NCBI GenBank assembly: GCA_052139595.1
Contig: JBKQWK010000086.1
Coordinates: 1 to 27,057 of the forward strand
DNA length: 27,057 nt
Direction: 5' to 3'
Source of the DNA: JBKQWK01 sp052139595
Lineage (GTDB): Bacteria > Actinomycetota > Thermoleophilia > UBA2241
The translations under genes were made by a program, and so were the position numbers. Below the pieces are notes generated by a model. That model had not been told where the DNA came from and did no database searches. It saw only the letters and a program-made list of their open reading frames with translations. Shown one piece after another: positions 22,649 through 27,057 of the stretch; position 1 is the first letter of the stretch; the number at the start of each line of letters is the position of its first letter.

Positions 22649-24292
22649 TTACTCTACCGGGATCTCCTTGGCGACTGCCTCAAGCGCCATACCCTGGCGC
22701 TTGCGCACCGCCCAGGCGATGACCCAGACGGCAATTGCGAGCACGTACAGGATGCCCATGAAGATCATCGAGCTGCCGTTCTTGTAGCCGACGCCGTACG
22801 TGTTGGTCGGGTCGTAAAACCACAGCACGATGTTGAAGATCAGGAACGCTGAAAAGAGAGCGGCGATGATCGTCATCCAGGGGATGCCGAAGATCTTGGC
22901 TTTCGGCAGGGCGGAATTCTGCCAGATCGACTTAGCGCGCCACGGCATGACCATGAACGCGAGGCCCGAGAAAAGGAACATGATGGCGATCACGAGAGTG
23001 GCGTCGTACGTAAGTTTCACGAACGAGGGCTGATACGCGTAGAAGGCTGAGACGACGGTCGACGGGATCGCCATGAGCAGCAGAGCTACCCACGGCACGC
23101 CGCCCGAGGTGACCTTGGCCGCGCTCTCGGGCAAAATGCGGTCGAAGGCCGAGGCGAAGATCATGCGTGTCGACGAGAGAAACACGGTGCCCCACCAGCC
23201 GAAGACCAGCAGAGAGATCGCCGCGATCAGGATGACCTGGAAGGCCGCGTTGTTGACCACCCAGGAGATCGCCGCCATTGGCGACACGTAGTCACCATTG
23301 TGCGGCGTCGTTTTGGCGTAACCGTAGATGAAGCTTTCATACCCGTTGCTGCTCGCCATGAAGAACTTGTAACCGATCGTCTTGACGACGAGGAGCAGGA
23401 AGACGATGCCGATGACCGCTGAAGACAAGAGGCCGGCGCCCATCTGGTAGATATTCTTGCGAAAGTCCTTGGCGCCGCGGACCTCGCCGTAAAGTGTTGC
23501 TCCCCAGTTCGGCCACAAAAGCCAGAAGAGCATGAACGGGATGAGCCTTACGGTCTGCCACAGCGAGCCGCTAAACATCGACGAGGGCATGCCCTTGCCG
23601 AATTGCGTCAGCGTGGCCTGGTAGGCATCTTTGGTCTTGTAGAGATGGAGGCTCTCGCGGTTGAAGGCGTTGATGAAGCTGTTCTTCGACGTGACCAGCA
23701 GGATGATAAAAGCTACGAGAACGCCGGCCAGGCCGATCCAGAGGGCCCACTTCTGGAAGGTCGCGTAGGCCTTCATACCGACGGCAACCAGGTACGTTGC
23801 CAGGGCGATTGTTGCCAGTGAGGCGATGAATACCCCGGTGGAAGTGCCGAGCCAGTTGGCGGCGCCGTCCCAGCCGACGATACGAAAGACTGGCTTGATG
23901 AACGAGTTGACGCCCAAGGCCGCATAGATCGGGATCCAGAGCCAGAGGATGAACCACCAGCCCGTGGCTCCAAAGACGAAGCCGACTGAGCTATGGAAGA
24001 TGCGCGATTGCCAGACGTAGTCACCGCCGGCACGCGGCATGGCCGAGATCAGGCCCGCGTAGACCACGACCTCAAGCATCACTAGGATCGTCGTGATGAC
24101 GACCGCCCAGAACACGCTGCCGCCCGGGATGAACGTGGCATAAAGGAAGCCCCAGATTCCCAGGAAGATGTTGACCGAAAAGAATGAGTACCTGAATCCG
24201 TCAGTTGCTGACCAGCCCTTGACGAGACCACTCGCCTTGCGCACGAAGAGCGTCTGCTCCTGCGGCTGCGGTGCCCCGGCGTTTGTCGCCAT
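22649..24292 (-). CDS. APC superfamily amino acid/amine permease
   Basis: A 547-residue transporter with about 12-13 helices. It opens with LVKGWSATDGFRYSFFSVNI and LGIWGFLYATFIPGGSVFWA, then LISAMPRAGGDYVWQSRIFH, the AYPxAGG-type motif of APC proteins. WGTVFLSSTRMIFASAFDRI and LPESAAKVTSGGVPWVALLL follow in the second half. Relatives import amino acids or amines; dimethylamine or a methylated precursor is attractive here because mtbB is the next gene, but this is inference. It is only distantly similar to the permease at 15677-17323. ATG 24292 has AAGGGAGGT about 8 nt upstream. It ends in TAA. Confidence 0.82.
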   Translation of the reverse strand: MATNAGAPQPQEQTLFVRKASGLVKGWSATDGFRYSFFSVNIFLGIWGFLYATFIPGGSVFWAVVITTILVMLEVVVYAGLISAMPRAGGDYVWQSRIFHSSVGFVFGATGWWFILWLWIPIYAALGVNSFIKPVFRIVGWDGAANWLGTSTGVFIASLATIALATYLVAVGMKAYATFQKWALWIGLAGVLVAFIILLVTSKNSFINAFNRESLHLYKTKDAYQATLTQFGKGMPSSMFSGSLWQTVRLIPFMLFWLLWPNWGATLYGEVRGAKDFRKNIYQMGAGLLSSAVIGIVFLLLVVKTIGYKFFMASSNGYESFIYGYAKTTPHNGDYVSPMAAISWVVNNAAFQVILIAAISLLVFGWWGTVFLSSTRMIFASAFDRILPESAAKVTSGGVPWVALLLMAIPSTVVSAFYAYQPSFVKLTYDATLVIAIMFLFSGLAFMVMPWRAKSIWQNSALPKAKIFGIPWMTIIAALFSAFLIFNIVLWFYDPTNTYGVGYKNGSSMIFMGILYVLAIAVWVIAWAVRKRQGMALEAVAKEIPVE

Positions 24293-24366
24293 CTAGTGGA
24301 CCTCCCTTAACGGAACGTTTGCGGACGGCGGGCGCCGTCTCCCCCATAATGCACGCCTGGCCACTC

Positions 24367-25314
24367 TCACCCCATGGTCAGACGGTAGCGTTTAACCTTG
24401 CTCTTGCCGTCAAGTTCGACGACGACACCAGACAGCGTGCCTTCAACGTAGGAGCTGCCCGGGTTGATCGCCAGGGTCCGCCCAATGCGCTCCGCGGCGC
24501 GGCTCTCGTGAATGTGGCCGTGCAGCGACAGCAGCGGCTGGAGCTTCAGGATGATTTCCTTGACGGCCGATGAACCCACGTGGGCCGTGTCCTGACCCTG
24601 CACCGTCAGGGTCTCCCAGTCGATCTTGGGAGCGACGTCGAGCTGCGTGTCGTAGGGCGGAGCGTGCAGTCCTAACACGAGACGCTCGGGAGCCGCGGTC
24701 GCCTGCGCAATTACCGACTCGATACGAGCCTTGAGCGCCGGCTCGTCCTCCTCGCGCGGGGTATCCCACGGTGTGAGGTTGGTCCAGCCGCTCGACACGA
24801 GTTGATACCCCTCGGCCATGTCGATGACGTTGCCCTCGCCGACGGTGATCGTCTGCGACGTGGCGAGGATCTCGTCGATGTCGTCGGTGTCGTCATTACC
24901 CGGGCAGACGATGCACTGGATGCCGGTGCCGGCGAGACGCTCGTCGGCGAACTGGACCCAGCGCTCGATCGTGTCCCGCATCTGCTGCTTGAAGAGATCG
25001 TCGAGCTTCTCCGGGTGCGCCGTGAGGTCCTGCACCTGGTCGTGGGTCATGCGGATGGGGTAGTACCCGTGGTCGGCGATGAGCCGCTCGTTGGCGACCA
25101 GCTCAGCTTCGCCCTGCAGGTTGTGAACCACATCTTGCATGGTGTACTGCCAGCGGTCCGCGCCTGCGTCCACGATCGGCACGATTGCTTTGCCGGTCAT
25201 GTCACCGCCCAGGATCAGGACGTCGACCTCATAGTGCTTGGCGGAGTTGATGAACTTGCGCCAGCAGACCTCGGACCCGTGCACATCTGTGGCGAAGAAA
25301 AGCCGTAGCTTCAC
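24367..25314 (-). CDS. Calcineurin-like metallophosphoesterase
   Basis: A 315-residue protein with the five family motifs: ATDVHGS (Asp10, His12), LGGDMTG (36-41), CPGNDDTDD (Asp in place of the usual His of GNHE), LGLHAPPYD and SLHGHIHES. These residues bind two metal ions for hydrolysis of phosphomono- or diesters. A variable insert between the second and third motifs (about residues 50-125) probably sets specificity. The start is GTG 25314, preceded by GGGGGAGGT with a 5-nt spacer. It leads the minus-strand set metallophosphoesterase, permease, mtbB. It might release an amine or alcohol from a phosphorylated precursor, or act in signalling; its link to methylamine use is not established. 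Confidence 0.85.
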   Translation of the reverse strand: MKLRLFFATDVHGSEVCWRKFINSAKHYEVDVLILGGDMTGKAIVPIVDAGADRWQYTMQDVVHNLQGEAELVANERLIADHGYYPIRMTHDQVQDLTAHPEKLDDLFKQQMRDTIERWVQFADERLAGTGIQCIVCPGNDDTDDIDEILATSQTITVGEGNVIDMAEGYQLVSSGWTNLTPWDTPREEDEPALKARIESVIAQATAAPERLVLGLHAPPYDTQLDVAPKIDWETLTVQGQDTAHVGSSAVKEIILKLQPLLSLHGHIHESRAAERIGRTLAINPGSSYVEGTLSGVVVELDGKSKVKRYRLTMG

Positions 25315-25732
25315 GTTATACCTCCCCCCGCTTGGAGCGTATCTGCAGCAATATGTCCCCCTTCTCGAAACTGTAAGACGCGATCAAGCTTGGCCGCGGC
25401 CGGACCTGACCGAACTCGGCCATCACTGGTGGTCGAGGGCAGTTCGATCACGGTTTTCGCTGGCCAATGGTGAGATCACCAGTCCCCTTCGGGCGATTGC
25501 CTCGGTGCTGGTAAACATATCCCCCATATGATCCGCGATTCGCCAGAATCGAACAAAACCTAGCTCATAATAGGCTCGGCTGCCGGATCGTCAAGTGCGA
25601 GTTTGTTTGATAACGTTCGTCAGCGTGACAATCTATGGCTGATTGCACAGGCATTCCCATTTGCGCGCAGATGCAATATTCTCTTTCCACGGGCCAGAGA
25701 AGTGTGGGTTCTAGTGACAGGAGTACACGGCA
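25315..25732. other. Divergent intergenic region (418 bp) between metallophosphoesterase and corrinoid protein genes
   Basis: No gene, tRNA or tRNA-Pyl-like cloverleaf was found. It must hold promoters for both directions. A weak plus-strand candidate is TTGATA (25607-25612) with ATCTAT (25631-25636) at 18-bp spacing. A small dyad CGATTC-GCCA-GAATCG lies near 25538-25553. The section 25510-25640 is noticeably AT-richer than its surroundings. These are suggestions only. Confidence 0.4.
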
Positions 25733-26371
25733 ATGGCAGATGAAGAGTTCAGTAACGAGGCCAAAGAGGCGATCCTCGCCTACGACCGCGCAGCGGCCGA
25801 GGATGTCGCCCGGCGCGCTCTGGCGGCTGGTATCAGCCCCGGCGAGATCATGGCCAGCGGTTTCATCCCTGGCATCCAGGAACTGGGCGATCTCTTTGAA
25901 AGTGGCGAGGTCTTTCTGCCCGAGCTGATGATGGCCGCCCAGGCAATGGAGGGGGCGACGATGATCTGTAACGCCGCTCTCGAAGGAGCCGCCGCTGAGG
26001 CTAAGGGCAAGGTCGTCATCGGCACCGTCCAGGGCGACGTGCACGACATCGGCAAGGCGATCGTGATCGCCTACTTAAAGGCTAACGGCTTTGAGGTCAC
26101 CGACCTTGGCCGCGACGTCAGTGCCGAGATGTTCATCACCAAGGCAACCGAGGTCGGGGCCGACGTGATCGGCATGAGCGCTCTCTTGACGACAACGATG
26201 GAAGAGCAGCGCAAGGTCGCGAAACGGGTCAAGGAAGAGAACCTGCCCTTCAAGGTCGTCGTCGGCGGTGCCCCTTGTACCCAGCGCTGGGCCGACCAGA
26301 TCGGCGCCGATGCTTACGCTGAAGATGCTAACGATGGGGTCAAGAAGATCGGAGCACTGCTCGGTAAGTAA
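25733..26371 (+). CDS. mtbC: Methylamine-type corrinoid protein (MtbC/MttC family)
   Basis: A 212-residue methyl-carrier protein. Residues 1-90 form the four-helix cap (IPGIQELGDLFESGEVFLPE). The cobalamin domain has GTVQGDVHDIGK (97-108), where His104 in D-x-H-x-x-G is the lower axial cobalt ligand, followed by SALLTTT (149-155) and VVVGGAPCTQRWADQIGADA (176-195). It would accept the methyl group from MtbB and pass it to a second methyltransferase. ATG 25733 follows CAGGAG by about 9 nt. It is divergent from the mtbB-containing gene set. MtbC, MtmC and MttC are hard to separate by sequence; the neighbouring mtbB makes MtbC the best guess. A hairpin follows the stop. Confidence 0.88.
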   Translation: MADEEFSNEAKEAILAYDRAAAEDVARRALAAGISPGEIMASGFIPGIQELGDLFESGEVFLPELMMAAQAMEGATMICNAALEGAAAEAKGKVVIGTVQGDVHDIGKAIVIAYLKANGFEVTDLGRDVSAEMFITKATEVGADVIGMSALLTTTMEEQRKVAKRVKEENLPFKVVVGGAPCTQRWADQIGADAYAEDANDGVKKIGALLGK

Positions 26372-26445
26372 GTGTGTCTGTCTGAACGTCGCGTCTCCCC
26401 CGGTGAACCGTCGTCAGGCAGAGATGAGCGCGTGCCCTATGCGGG

Positions 26446-26516
26446 GGATGAGATGACCGGCTGCGGTGGCAGGATGTCCAACACGTGGGTTGTGTCTGAG
26501 GCCGGTCATCTCATCC
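26446..26516. terminator. Long-stem hairpin after the corrinoid protein gene
   Basis: A 16-bp perfect stem (26446-26461 with 26501-26516, core GATGAGATGACCGGC) closes a 39-nt loop, 75 nt after the stop. The loop is large and there is no U-tract, so it could be a terminator or a structured RNA element. Confidence 0.5.
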
Positions 26517-27057
26517 TGTCCGGCGCTGCAGACCGTTTCTCCCGCTCAGGGCGCCGCTGTCGCCGGACTGCTGACACCGGAGAGGGCGCAAGAACAGGTC
26601 CGCTGATGGTCTCGTTTTCGGCGTCTTCAGGCGCTCAGGGGCCACTTGTAGCGTCATGTGTCCTTCGTGTGGGACAGCTTTCGTGATCCGCCAAGCACAC
26701 GACGACTGCTGCCAGTGCGCATTCTACCTGCAAAACGAGACCTAGCGAAGCATGGCCTGGCGTAAGTCGCGAGGAAACAACGCGATCTGGGGACAAGAAA
26801 CCGCTGATTTTCACGCAATTAGTGCCGATCTCTGGGCCGACCTGGCGCCGACAGGCTGCCGACAAGGAGAGGTGGCCGGGTTGGTCTGGACAGCTGAACC
26901 GAGTTCTTAGGTGGTTCACTGCTTCTCATGCAGCTCTTGCTTGCGTGCGTAGTGCAGACCATCCCAGCAGGGCGGCGGTATCCGGGGCGGGCAGGGCCTG
27001 GACCTCTTGCAGCCGGCGCTCGATACTACGGGATTTCTTGCTGGCGCCGTCGATGGT
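26517..27057. other. No gene recognised in the last ~540 bp; one possible partial frame at the edge
   Basis: I see no convincing gene here. An 11-bp inverted repeat GGTCTCGTTTT (26608-26618) with AAAACGAGACC (26732-26742) frames 113 bp. At the edge a minus-strand frame (27057 down to a TGA at 26926-26928) encodes 43 residues including SKKSRSIERRLQEVQALPA; it may be the C terminus of a gene that lies mostly outside the window. It is not recognised. Confidence 0.3.

Noticed and set aside
25315..25732. Search for a pyrrolysine tRNA (CTA anticodon, short D loop) near mtbB and mtbC
   Set aside because: No cloverleaf with a CTA anticodon was found by eye in this or other intergenic regions. Absence here does not exclude it elsewhere in the genome.
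26635..26919. 94-residue minus-strand frame
   Set aside because: No ribosome-binding site, no recognisable motif and skewed composition; likely spurious.
1..27057. CRISPR arrays, rRNA genes, replication origin, prophage genes
   Set aside because: No regularly spaced repeat arrays, rRNA sequence, DnaA-box clusters or phage structural genes were seen.

Overview
This is a GC-rich bacterial window. It carries strong AGGAGG-type ribosome binding sites, GTGA/ATGA overlaps between co-transcribed genes, and a tRNA with an encoded CCA end. The gene content (a corrinoid methyltransferase system, a 4Fe-4S protein of the type found with corrinoid metabolism, ETF-linked oxidation, and a gamma-glutamyl-amide-type glutamine synthetase) suggests an anaerobe or facultative anaerobe. 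Actinomycetota or Chloroflexota seem most plausible, but the lineage cannot be fixed from this sequence.

Layout. (1) Positions 1-4,300 are mosaic and partly degraded. They hold a truncated trpA joined head to head to a ccoN fragment, two small membrane-protein genes, an AI-2E-type permease, tRNA-Ile2(CAT), an IS3-family transposase remnant and a broken glnS. (2) Positions 4,300-7,263 are a five-gene operon behind a clear promoter with a 21-bp repeated operator: DUF2089 regulator, small membrane protein, SHOCT-like protein, and a DrrAB-type ABC exporter. (3) Positions 7,477-9,659 (minus strand) hold a 4Fe-4S protein and an MFS transporter. (4) Positions 9,941-15,535 form a sugar/polyol-type oxidation operon: SDR dehydrogenase, FGGY kinase, FAD-linked oxidase of the AGPS/GlcD type, EtfB, EtfA. 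Its content resembles the E. coli ygc (ygcW/E/U/R/Q) cluster. (5) Positions 15,600-20,931 hold an APC permease, a glutamine-synthetase-like gamma-glutamyl-amine ligase preceded by three 20-bp-spaced direct repeats, a DeoR-family regulator and a choline-kinase-like phosphotransferase. (6) Positions 21,098-26,371 form a methylamine module: on the minus strand metallophosphoesterase, APC permease and mtbB; divergently, a corrinoid protein gene (mtbC type).

The main discovery is mtbB. The dimethylamine methyltransferase reading frame is interrupted by a single in-frame TAG at 21440-21442 and continues in the same frame for another 113 codons of MtbB-like sequence. The TAG lies where MtbB proteins carry pyrrolysine. 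Read through, the gene gives a normal-length 466-residue protein. This implies that the organism decodes amber as pyrrolysine, yet six other genes here end in TAG, so amber is not avoided as a stop.

A plausible but unproven joint role: APC permeases import an amine, MtbB/MtbC demethylate dimethylamine to methylamine, and the glutamine-synthetase-like enzyme captures methylamine (or another amine) as a gamma-glutamyl amide, with the DeoR protein controlling the set. No pyl genes, corrinoid activator (RamA) or second methyltransferase (MtbA-like) are visible in the window.
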